From Pratylenchus scribneri (lineage: Eukaryota; Nematoda; Chromadorea; Rhabditida; Pratylenchidae), in the NCBI GenBank assembly GCA_030063045.1, contig JAQSEB010000137.1:930001-994000 (forward strand): a stretch of DNA of 64,000 nt, given 5' to 3'. Shown piece by piece: positions 25,725 to 37,108 of this stretch (positions are counted from its first letter, which is position 1; each line of letters opens with the position of its first letter). The translations under genes were made by a program, and so were the position numbers. The notes below the pieces were generated by a model. The model did not search any database. It saw nothing but the letters and a program-made list of their open reading frames with translations, and was not told the DNA's origin.

Positions 25725-28110
25725 TTTCATCATAACAACAATTCATTCCCTTTTCCGTCGCCAAATATAAATCACTGCAATGCGCGAAAAAGGAAATGCA
25801 CAAAAGGAGTAAATATGTTTAGGATGGAGGGGAGTACATTTTTATTGCCTGCCCTTCGCCTCCATCCACCAACCACCATTTCCATTTTTCTTCCTTATTT
25901 GCTACATTTGAGCAAAAGAGGGTTGCCGCCGGATTAAGTGTTTAGAAATCAGTCCTTAAAAGGATTGTGACTAATCGTGTCAATCCCCATAGGGGAGAGC
26001 TTTAGTAAGGGGTAATGAAAAGCTCATTGTAGATCTATGCGCATTTTTCCCTATACCTATACTTCATTGTTGATTACGAAAATCAGCTTGATTTAGGATA
26101 GGGATGAGTAAAATGATGATGTAATTTTAAATATAAGGGGAATAATTCCACATTTTCTTCGCATTTCCCTTTTTATTGGGCCCAATGCCAACCATCCTAG
26201 ACTACGATTAGTCTGGGGGGTTTGGGTTAAATTTGGTGGAAGATGAATGTGACCTTGGTAATGGAAATTTTGCCCATCCTTGAGTGAGTGAATTGATGCG
26301 AATTCGCCCCTTTCGCATTTTCCTCAATGAGTGCGCGAATTTTGGGGGTGGAAATGGAAGAATAGAAGGCCGGGTAATTTTGGACAACCCAAAAACGAAG
26401 TGGCAATTTAGATTGGCGATCGGGGATGGATCCTCCTTTGTTGGCTGTGTAAAAAATTACCCAAAAAATTCCATTAGTCTATTTTTGATTCGTTTTTAAA
26501 GAATTGGACATAAAATTTAGTTAAAAAAGTATTATTTTTTAGGATCAAAAATTGTTTGGATTTGGGAATAGGGGGGATAATTGTCGCCCTATGATTGGGG
26601 ACAATGGAAAATATTTATTTAGTCCCAATCCAATTGGATGATTAAATGAATAAAAGGACAAATTTATTGTGAAAAATTCTATGATGGATTTTTGACTTTA
26701 TTCGATCTTCGGAAGACTATTTTTGGAGGGACAATTCATGAAAATATAAGGAATATGGATGTGGGAATTGTTTAAGTGTTTTCGGATAATCGGCAAATAT
26801 TTGAATTGAAGAAATTTAGAAGGAAAAATAGTCGGCGGTGAATTTAGGCCGGCCAATCAGAATATGGAAAAGAATTCCACCAAAAGTGGAATAATTGGGT
26901 TTTGGATTAAAATGAAATTGGAAATGGTAATTAGGTGGAGAAGGGAACAATTTGACTCCGTTAAATCCGTAAGCTAAACCGTCAATGAATGGTACGGGAC
27001 GGTGGACGGATTCGCGGTTTTGGGCGGTTCGGGCCAATTTGGCAGCGAAAAAATGCAGCCAAAAAGCATATTGATGGTGGGGGAATGGATGGGAATGGGA
27101 AGCCTGCTGAGCCAATACTAAAAGCAAAGAGGACACGGCTGATTTGGGAAAGGAGACTGGATATCAATGGATTGCTGGTGCCATTGGGAGAGGGATTTGG
27201 CCAAAATATTGATGGCCAATTATTGAGAAATGAAAGGAGAAGGCCTCTCTCTGGTTTATGCCAGAGAAAAATGGGGAAATTGTCGGTGAACGCAGCAATC
27301 GATGGTGCTGATTTAATGTTTTACGGTTTAAAAAATCCGTTTATTTGAATTTTAATCAAGCATTTAAGCTTGAGCCTGCCCCCAATAAAGAGGTAATTTT
27401 ATTTTTAAAATTTTAACAAAAATCAATTAAATTTTTAATTTTAAGGTTAGGTACAAATGAAGGTCAATCAGATGGACGAATATTTTATTTTGTTAGAAAG
27501 ATTGGAAAATGTGCTAATGGTTAATGGACTTCGAAGTTCGAATGAAGTTGAAGGAAATGTTAAAATTGAAGGCAAATGGACAAGATTTTGCGCATATTTT
27601 TGGTTGTCATTGCCATTGCGAATTGGAATTTGTATAGCGAAGAGCAAATTGAATGAGGGAATTGCGGTTGTGGAGCAAAATAACGGTAACAGATGGTCAC
27701 TATTGTGAGGGAAATGCAATATTCGGATGGAATTTATTTGGAGGTCGCGCAAACTGAGACCAACAACTATTTTTGCCTGTCACGAAAGGGACAAAAACAG
27801 TTGGAGATTTTTCCCAATAAAATCAGGAAAAATATACGGATTGAAGAAGTTGGAATATTTTACAAAAAAACTGGAATTATTTTTAGTTGCTTTGTGCATG
27901 AATTAAGAACGAATATAAAAAGTTTGTGCCTTGTGAGTTGCGGCAAGCATTAAATATTTTACAAGCAGCAAAAGAGGTTTTATTTTGTTTTGCAATTTTA
28001 TAGCAAAATTTATGCGCTATGCTTTTATTTATAGAGTGTAATTCATAAATCTCAGAACAAAAATTTTCGATTTAAATTTATAAAAAAAAATTTTAATAAA
28101 TTTAGTAAAC
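25725..28110. other. Gene-poor region with unsupported open frames
   Basis: Several open frames occur but none could be confirmed. The frame 26816-27136 (minus) contains PVPFIDGLAYGF and looks protein-like but has no start context or partner exons. On the plus strand at 27579 a short frame starts with MDKILRIFLVVIAIANWN, which looks like a signal peptide. It stops after about 26 codons, and no splice to a longer frame was found. Confidence 0.4.
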
Positions 28111-28521
28111 TTACAAGTCTCCAACTGGCCCCCAATCCTTGGCTTTTGGTTTCCAGCCAATGTTGCTGTTGTTATTATTTGTTGTTGGCCGAGAAAAGTT
28201 CACAGATTTGTTGGTGTTGCCGAAACCACCTTCTGGAATTTTGAAAATATAAAATTTTTCAGGTTTTTAAACCATTAATTAGGGCCAGGATTTTTTGGTT
28301 TTAAATTTTTAACTTTTCATTTTATTTTATATTTTTTGACACATTTTTAATTAAAAATGTCATTGCAAAAATGAAATAAATGGCCGAAATTGTAATAAAA
28401 ACATCTATTCTAGAAATCTTGGCCTTAAATATTTTATTCGAGTAATTTAATTATAAAACTAACTTTTGGGTGGGCTAAAGCCGCTGTTGCCAAAATTATC
28501 GTCGTCCCATCCATTTGACAT
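28111..28521 (-). CDS. Small Asn/Gly-rich protein (59 aa), start resembling GLH/Vasa N-termini
   Basis: Two exons (28521-28464 and 28232-28111) join in frame to a 59-residue product. It begins MSNGWDDDNFGNSGF, continues KGGFGNTNKSVNF, has an Asn run, and ends KAKDWGPVGDL before TAA. The start resembles the FG/G-rich N-termini of nematode germline helicases (MSDGW in GLH proteins). No helicase domain follows within reach. The last codons overlap a good donor (TTGTAAGT), so the true gene may continue through another exon that I could not find. Confidence 0.5.
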
Positions 28522-31077
28522 TTTGCATTTATTGAAAAATTTTACAAATTTTTTTTGTTTATTCGAGCTTAAAAGAAATTTGCAAATATGAATTACTACT
28601 AATTAATATTATTTGTTGTGAATTATTTTGTGATATGAATTTAATAACCAAATAAAAATATAAAAGCGAATGGTTCATCGACTTTTGCCGCGTTGGATTA
28701 TGGATTGAATGAGGGGGATCTTTTTAGTTTTTACTGCAAGTGGAAATGGACTGAAGACTAGGGAACCGCGGGGTTGGGTGGATGAATGGATTGGATGTGG
28801 ACGTTGGACGAATGAATAGTTGTTGGCTTTGGCTGGGGTTGGGGAGTGGAAGTGGACCCAAGCCGCGCGAATTGACCCATAGAGCGGGATAGAAATGGGA
28901 GGTCGGCAGCAGATGGCCCTTCCTTCGGCCTTCATCTTATTATTCCGAATGGGCACTTCTATCCAATCCAAAGAATAGCCTAGCCTAGCGCCCTAGCCAA
29001 AAGAATATTTTGGAAGAGATGGCGAATGATGGTCTATCGCGAAATGAAGGATAAAGAAAAGCAGTGCAGAAAAAAGAATGGGGTGTAGTAAATTCTCTGG
29101 GTCATTTGGTCAGTCGCCAAAAAAATTGGATTGCATTTACATTTATTACCGAACAGATGTAAAAGAAAAGAAAATAACAAAATGATGTAAAGTTGTAAAT
29201 CTTTTGTGAATTGGGGTCAGCAATTTTAAACAGAAAGAGGATTAGAGGTTTTTAATTAATTAAAATTCAAATAAATAAATTTTTATGATGGAATTGGAAC
29301 ATGGAAATTGGGAATGGAATGATGCGGAATGACATTGGAAATATGAAGGAAAATTTGGTGCAACATGAGACATGACCTCGAAGATTTATTTGGTGGGAAC
29401 TAAGAATTATTGGATGTGATGGATTGAATGATGAAGATTAAGAATGAAGAAGAATAAAAAAAATGCTGTTAAAAATAAAAAGATTAAAAGTCCGAAAATC
29501 AATAAATAATAAATGAAAAACAATGCCAAAAAATTTAATTTAAAAAAATAATTATTTTTATCGTATATTTTTTAATTATTTTTATCGTATATTTTTGGTA
29601 AATATGGGATGAGCAATTGTTCAAGGGTGATATAATAATTAGTTTCGGCATGCGCAATAAAATATGAAACCGGAAAAAAAAAGAATTGGCGCAATTAGTT
29701 TTGGATTGGAATATTTGGTAAAACAGGTTTTCCCAATTTCTCATTTTTGTGTAAAACAATTATTGTCTAGAAAAAATTCATAACTTAATGTTCTATCTTC
29801 TATGCGATCTGTTTTTGTAATTTTATTTGAATGAAAAGTTAATTTTTTAAAAGAATACTTAGATTTCCATATTCCTTGATTCATTCAAGCAATTTTTGAT
29901 TTGGGTCATACAAATATTATTTGCAAATGTTTGAGAATGGGGGGGGGGGGGGGGGGGAAGAGGGGAGAAGCAAATGTTTTGTTCATCCATCCATTCAATG
30001 AATTTGAATTATTGGACATTTGGATTACCCAATGCAAAGGTGGACAACAAAATCGGGGTAGGGGGACAATTTTTAAGTGGCCAGTTTTTCGTCCTTCCCC
30101 CACCCCGTGGTGTGGCCACTACCTTCCGCGCAACGAATTGGTTGGATTATTGGCCGCTAGGTTGGACTTATGGTCAAATTTTTTATTTGCTCAACTATAA
30201 AATTATGGGTCAGTATGTTTTCAGCAATCACGCCTTTTAATGGCCAAAATTAGAAAGAAATTTAAATTAAATATAAGCCAAAAGAGAAGAGGAGACTGAG
30301 AATTGAAAAAATTATTTTAAGGAGGATTATTGGGATTATTGGAATAAAGCACAAAATATTAAAAATAATCATCGCTTTAGCCTCAAATGCTCAAATATAA
30401 AATATAGGAAGAATGTCGGAAATTTTGGATGGAAGTTACTGAATTGGAAAATCAGCAGAGGAAGACGATTCAATTATGGCGCGGAAAAGTGTTGAAGACG
30501 GATGGAAAGGATTTAATAATTGGTTGTGAAAAGTGAACCATGCAAATTTGTGGAATTATTCAAAAATTTGGTGCCCAAAAGCGCAACTTATATTGACGAA
30601 ATTATTTAGGAAAACTATCCCAATCGCAATTTTGTCGCTCCCTCCAATTTTGGTCCAACTTCCTAAAAACCAATCTCCCAACCATTGAGTTATGGTCTTC
30701 TAGTCGCCCGCTTGCTGTCGGCTGGTTGTGGAGTTGAGGGGCGGCTGGAGGGAAGACAAATCGATGATTCCATTGAGGGATTTTCAGTCAGAGGCTGGAA
30801 GAATTGGACGATAGGATGAGGGAAGAATTTACAATGGCGGCTGGATGGAGGAGGGATTGCATATTTGGATGGATGGGTTGGTTAGGAATTAGGATTAGGA
30901 GGAAGGGATTGAGGAAATTGCGGAGGGAAATTGGCGAGTTGTGGCGACTTTTACAATGAGGATTGTGGAATTGACGAAAAAAATATGGGATGAATAGGAA
31001 GAGAATTCACTACAAAATAAAAATATGGGGAGGGAATGAATCGCCCCCCCCCCCCCCCGACGGGGATGGTTTTTGGT

Positions 31078-31741
31078 TGGTTCGCTTTTGTATTTTTGCG
31101 CGAAAGTGATTTGTTGGCGGCTGGCCGAATTGTGGTGAAGGGAGAACATGGAGGAAATTTGTGAGGGGATTATTCAGTCAGGAATCAAGTCTATGTCTAT
31201 GAACTATGATGATGATGATTGATGAATGTGAACAAAAAAGTGGAAGGGGACAATTGCACCTGCGGTGTTGTGCGGCATGGGGGAAAGCAATTTTGCCATT
31301 TCAAAAAAATGATCACTGTGAACTGTGAATTGGAAAATAAAAGTAAAATTTATGTGGAAAAGGGGGAGGGGATATCCATGGATTCCTTTTTCAGCGAAAA
31401 TCGCCTCGGTTAGTTGTTGGTTGGCTCGCTTTTGTGTTTTTGCGCGAAACTGTTGGCGGCTGGCTAGCCGAATTGTAAAAAGGAGAAAGGAGGAAATTGT
31501 TGAAAGGGATTATTCAGTCACATAGGAAAGCGATGCAATGATGAACGTGAAAAATGGAAGGAAAAATTGCACCTGTGGTTGTGGGGGAAAGCAATTTTGT
31601 CATGTTCACGTTTTAGAAATAAACTAAAAAAGGACACCTGCGAATTGAAAAAAAAAGTTTGGAACGGAAATTTTATGTGGAAAAATGGAGGAGGATGATG
31701 ATATATATATCCATTCATTCCTTGTTCGTCGGCGAAAATTG
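31078..31741. repeat. Diverged tandem duplication, unit about 340 bp
   Basis: Copy A (about 31078-31410) and copy B (about 31421-31741) share blocks in the same order: TTTTTGCGCGAAA, TTGGCGGCTGG, GGGATTATTCAGTCA, AATTGCACCTG, GGGGGAAAGCAATTTTG, TTTATGTGGAAAA, and CGGCGAAAATTG or CAGCGAAAATCG. The spacers have diverged, with indels, so the event is not recent. No coding capacity was recognised. Confidence 0.85.
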
Positions 31742-34700
31742 AAAAATGGAAAAAGTAAACGGAACAGTGTTTTTTTTCAAAAAGTGAATAAAAATAAAAT
31801 GGATAAAACACGAGTTGGTATGAAATGGAATTTGCAGCTGCAGAAAAAAATCCGTAAATTGAAGCAATGATACATATATCTTTTTGGAATTAACCTTTGC
31901 ACTTATTGGTTATTAAATAAGAATAAATAAAACATTGAAATGGAAAAGGATTTTTGATTGCCAAAAATGAACTTTAATATTTAAATATAAAATTATAATA
32001 GAAAAATGAAAAATTATATAATTTTTATTTTGAGGTTGATTTGAGATATATTTTTATTTTACAAGTACAAAAAAATGACTAATGGATCGGAAAAATAGCA
32101 ACCGAAGAAGCCATGTTGATTTGGCCAGACAGGAAGGAGGAGGATTGAAGGAGGAAAAAATGTTATTCATTCAAAAATGGAAACATTTGCCCATAAAAGG
32201 CCAAATAATTTATACAATATATGGCAGATCTAAATTGGAAGGATGAATGTGAATGTGGGAAAGGAAGAAGCCTCCGATGATGATGAATTTTACATTTTAA
32301 GAGGAATTTAGGTGGAAGATTGTGATGAATTAATTGAAGATGGAAATGGATGGATTAATGACTGGACCCGATTTCTCGACATCAAAAAGAAAATGCAAAA
32401 GCCAGACAAAAATTTTTCCATTTTAGCGGTTTTAAAATATGCAAATTCGTAAAATGGAAATAAAGTATTATCGTTCTTAAAAAATACATTTTTGGACTTA
32501 TTACCGCCAAAAATTCTATTTTTGCAGTTTATAAGGAAAAATAAATTCTTTTGTGATTCAATCGACTTTTGGAAATTTTGAATGTTCACCGCATTAACTT
32601 CAAATGATCATCTATATATGGGGAGACTCGCCCTATTTTAGTGCTCGCTGCTGATAAAAAGGCAAACAATTTTGATGGTTGTTTTGTTATTGTCTTATTT
32701 TTCCTTTGGAAAATATTAATTCTTCCGGAAATGGAAGAGGAGGTGAAGTGTGTCCCGACTGTCATTAAAATTATCTAAAAATATTTCAGCGATTTTTTGG
32801 CCCAATTTCCATGTTTCCGTTTGGAAATAAAACATCTCATAAATCCAGAAATAAATTTATATGAAAATATTGACAAGAGGAATATGGAGGTTTTTCCGCT
32901 GAATTCCAAAAAAAATGGGATGAATGAATGTTTATTGGATGGCTGAAGAAAATGTGTGTCGATTCATCACATAATATTTGCCTCAACAATTCCCAAAAAT
33001 ATTGCCTTATGATTATATTTTTTTGGATCATTTTATTTGGGCTTTTTTCAGAAAATAATTCAACCCATCAAAAAATTACAAATTAATTATTTTTTTGGAA
33101 TATAATATTATCAAGGAATATAATTTAGGTTTATGGGAATGAGAAATTAATGTGGAAATGAGGGCATTGAGATTTGAGACGGTGGAAGCATAAATGCGCC
33201 AGTCATAAAAATGGTAAGAACATCCAATTTTATCAAACATTCATAAAAATTGGAAGTCAATCAAATCAGAAGGATCAAGGAGGAATGGGAAAAAATTCAA
33301 CTTTTGAGTGAAATATGTTCATTTTACCGACAAAGTATTCTCCAACTTTTTCCTTATCTTAGTAATTAGAATTATCATTCATTTTTCACATTTTAATGAA
33401 TGGGAAGAATGATAAGCCAATAAAATAATAAATAATTTGTTTAAATTTGAGGTCATCCCATCACTGACTGCTACCAGCAGAAAATAAAAATATAACATTG
33501 TTTGGGAAAAATATTAAATTTATATCGGGACTAAATCTTGAATAAATTTGTACAATAAAATTGAATGTACTAATTTAGTAATAAATATTTTCATTTCATC
33601 ATCAAAAATGGTAGAGGATAAACTAATTTTTCCAAATAATATAGAATGGACATTGCATGAAAAATTAATGAGGCATGGACAGCTCTTTATTAGAGGGGCT
33701 GTAGCACGAATGGAGAATGGACATTTGGATGGATTTGGCCTAACAAGCAGCAGTAGAAATGTGCTGCTAATTTGCCAATGCCCCCTCCCCCTTTTGGCCC
33801 CAATGCTTATTTCGGAAAGAAGGCGCCAATTATAGTGGAAAGGAGGAATAATTGTAGTGGACATTGGGTTGACGGTCGATTCTCGATTGCCAGTTATATT
33901 GGCGCTTGATGAGAAATTGGGATTAGGAAAAAATTATTAGTGGACTTTAAATAGGAAGTAAAAAAGAATAAAATGTTGGCCAAAATAAATGGGCAAAAAT
34001 TACAAAAAATTGATTATATTGATGAATTTTTGGAACAAAATATTAGTGAAAAATTTTATAAAATGAACAGAAAAATTCGATTAAATCTTTGATTAATGTT
34101 TTAATTTTCTAACGGAATAGATTAAAGGCCATTTCCCATTTTCCATTAATCATTTGGGCACCTTTTCATTTCCTTCGCCAAATTTGTGAACCGAAAAAAA
34201 GAAAAAAATCCATTAAAATTGGTGCGCAAAAGGAAAATAAAATAAGGAAATATTTAATGTCAAAGTTAGGATGAAATTTGGTATTAAAAAATATTAAAAA
34301 TATTAAATTTGTTAAAAAAACAAAAAGATTAAAATTGCGCGGCAACTTTCGAAATTTCCGGAAGGAATAAAAACAATGTCCAGGACATTTTTGTTTTATT
34401 AAGCGCGAGAAAGGGACGAGACTTTGTCCTCTTGGCCTGTTTATTTGCACTACCCGAATTTTGGATTGTTCGCATCAAAGAATGAGCCAATTGAATGGAG
34501 GAATTGGCCAAGAATGGAGGAAAAGCAGATTGCGAAAATAAATATCGAAAAAATATTTTAGGGGATGGATATATTGTTGTTGTTGTTGTCATTCCCTTAT
34601 TCTGGATTGGATGAAAATGGAAAACAACATGCCAATGTCGAAATGGAAAGAGCCAATGGCTATTTTGGCGGCATTGATGGCATCAAAGAATTGTTTGTGA

Positions 34701-34845
34701 AAATAAAGGGGAAAATGCCGCGACAATAAGCCATCAATATTTACGCATTTACATATATATATTTAAAAGGGAGTGAAGCCTATAGAAAGAATTATTGTTT
34801 GACGCCTTATATTAGAATATTTTAAGGGAAAAGTTAATATTAAAA

Positions 34846-35274
34846 TTAAGTAAAAACGTAAAATGGAGATTTGAATTGAAGGATTTTGTAAATTTTGAGG
34901 ATTCCAATTTTACGGATTTTGCAATCTTTTTCATTGCTTTTCGCGGCGTCCAATTTTTGGTTGGCTTCAGCGGACATTTGGCCGCGAATATGTTGGTCAG
35001 TCAGCATAGACCCCCGCGGGACTTCCCATTCCCCCAAAGTCGGCAATGGCTTTGGATTGGACGGCGGCTTTTTAGCCAAATGGTCAGCGAAAGCCAAATG
35101 CTGGCCAGATGCCCCAAAGGGAGAGGGAAAAAAGAGAAAAGGAAGTGACCTAGGCCATGAGGGAATCAAATGACCGTTGCTGGCTTTGGGTGGTGGGACT
35201 TTAGTATTCGAGTTTTTGGTCATTGTTTCCGACGCGCCGCTTTTTTTTATTACTTTGAGGAGCACTGCCATTTT
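34846..35274 (-). CDS. Uncertain single-exon frame (about 142 aa)
   Basis: An open frame starts with MAVLLKVIKKSGASETMTK and continues with basic and Pro-rich sequence (KVPPPKASNGH) to a TAA near 34846. It is long for such AT-rich DNA. It lacks a recognisable domain, and the middle part (LPFLFFPSPFG) may be intron. It may be a chance frame. Confidence 0.25.
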   Translation of the reverse strand, partial: KMAVLLKVIKKSGASETMTKNSNTKVPPPKASNGHLIPSWPRSLPFLFFPSPFGASGQHLAFADHLAKKPPSNPKPLPTLGEWEVPRGSMLTDQHIRGQMSAEANQKLDAAKSNEKDCKIRKIGILKIYKILQFKSPFYVFT

Positions 35275-35600
35275 GTGAGAGTGCAAAAATTAAAAGCAAA
35301 ACTTAATTAGAATTTTTTAATTTAAAATAATAAATTAAAAATAATTTATAATATTTATTTTTTTCAATAAAAAAATTAAATAAAAAAATTTTGCATCTAA
35401 AATTAAATACAAAAAAAGTGCAAACAAAGAAAAGTGACATTTTTTATTTTTAGGAATTCCCAAATAGGAAATTCCTTCCATAGACAAAAGGGAATTGTCA
35501 ATAAAAAGTCACAAAATTATAAACATTGAATGCACAAGAAAATCGGACAAAATATTAATAAAGAAAAAATAGTTAAAAAACTTAAATTAATGTATTAAAA

Positions 35601-35801
35601 TTAGAATGGAATATATTTAGTTTGCACAAAATATCGACCAAAACAGCGCATTGACCGGTCTGGGGGACCATTGCGCATATGTAAATTTGGTTTTGGAAGG
35701 AGGAATTGGCCTTTTCTCTCGGCTATTCTGCTATTGTTATTGGCATTGGCATTGGCACCAAAATGGACAGAAAGAACCAACCAACCAAGCAAAATGTCCA
35801 A
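35601..35801 (-). CDS. Uncertain small secreted peptide frame (66 aa)
   Basis: The frame starts MDILLGWLVLSVHFGANA, a plausible signal peptide. It continues with an Asn-rich spacer and a basic C-terminal part containing MRCFGRYF. Overlapping frames on the other strand are equally long, so this could be chance. No family was recognised. Confidence 0.3.
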   Translation of the reverse strand: MDILLGWLVLSVHFGANANANNNSRIAERKGQFLLPKPNLHMRNGPPDRSMRCFGRYFVQTKYIPF

Positions 35802-36566
35802 ATGCTATGCAATGCATCATTGGCCTATGTCTGCTTCTTCCCTCATCAAATGCCCTCTGCTGCTATATTCAATGCCACATTGGCCATAGTTGGTTTTCCC
35901 ACACCCAATTGATGGTCCCAGTCCAAACAGAGGCCAGAGATGACCAATGTCCAGTAGCCAGACGCCAGAGTCTCCCAAGTCTCCTCAAGGGCTAACAGAA
36001 GCAGCAGAAAAATGGAGAAAATATTTGAATGGAATTGGAATGTATGCTAATGTGTAAGTATTAGGCATAAAAGAAGCCAAAGAATAAAATGTATTTTAAC
36101 AAGTTAGGGACCATCAAAATAATAGAATGGTTATGATTATGGATGATAAGTTTTATCTTTTTTATTATTTAATTTAATGATTTCCAAAAATTTTCCCCAA
36201 TCCAAATTCCCATTAATATTTAATTCCATTTTAAATACAAATTTTATTGCATCTTTCTTTTTTCTTCCTCAATTACTAAATGGCAAAGTTCATCGAACAT
36301 TAGAAGGAAAAAAATTAATTCGATCATAATCCTATTAAATTTTATAAAAATTTTATTTCCCCATCTTAAATGCTGTACAAACATTCATTTTCCTCATTCG
36401 TCAATCCCATGATTATTTGAAAGTGAATTTTGATGCTCATCTTCGGCTTCACAATTTGATTGAGGCAAAATTAATTCAAAAACCTAATAAATCCCAAACT
36501 ATAAAAATTTTTGAAGAATTTAATTTTTTGCTTATTAACAAATTCCCTCCCCTCCCCTTTTGATTG

Positions 36567-37108
36567 TAAAGAATTTCAATGATTTGTTTTGTGTGCGCAA
36601 GTTCTCCTGGATGGTTCAAGTTGGGAATTGATTGGTGTTTTCGCGGCTTTTCCAATATGCCACAAATTTGATGATGTTGATGTTTCCAAATTCACTTTTT
36701 TCGCCGTCGGCTACTTATTAGACTTTGGCAGATGGATGAGTTGAAAATTCACAATATAATTTTCACACTTCTTTATTTATTCATTTGTTTGGTTTTTTGT
36801 TTGATTTGACAAGAATGAAAAAGTCATCATCATATGGATAGTCGTGAGGATGAAAGAGGCGGATATTTGCTGATAACAATCTTATGAGAAAAAGCATAAA
36901 GAATCAATTGATTGGAAGAAAATGGCAAAAAATGAAATGAAAAATTTAATTGGAAAATTAAAATATTTTCTTCAATTTAAATTTTTGGGTTCTTTTTCTT
37001 TTCTCCTTTTTTGTTTCACTCGATCTCGATTAGCATTTGCTCAATTTGTCATCCTCGAAAGCTTCCAACTTTGATGCTGCCCAATCCTCACTTTGCCATT
37101 CCGCAACA
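36567..37108 (-). repeat. 3' LTR
   Basis: This is the left repeat on the plus strand and the 3' LTR for the minus-strand element. It includes the last 26 codons and stop of the gag-like ORF. Confidence 0.95.

Larger units (their letters stand above)
28522..36566. other. Gene-poor region, about 8 kb
   Basis: No gene here is well supported. The region contains a 19-G run (29939-29957), a 15-C run (31044-31058), a diverged tandem duplication (31078-31741), and a direct repeat of the 20-mer AATTATTTTTATCGTATATT around 29547-29596. Two weak coding candidates, at 34846-35274 and 35601-35801, are listed separately. The rest is AT-rich DNA with G-rich patches and short overlapping frames that look like chance. 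Confidence 0.5.

Noticed and set aside
26989..27348. 119-codon open frame on the plus strand, with an overlapping minus-strand frame
   Set aside because: Both strands are open in a G-rich patch; no recognisable domain and no supporting exons.
27457..27953. Possible transthyretin-like secreted gene on the plus strand
   Set aside because: A short signal-like start (MDKILRIFLVVIAIANWN) stops after about 26 codons, and the family's conserved motifs are absent in all frames.
33520..33864. Overlapping open frames on both strands
   Set aside because: Neither has a domain or splice support; mirrored openness suggests chance.
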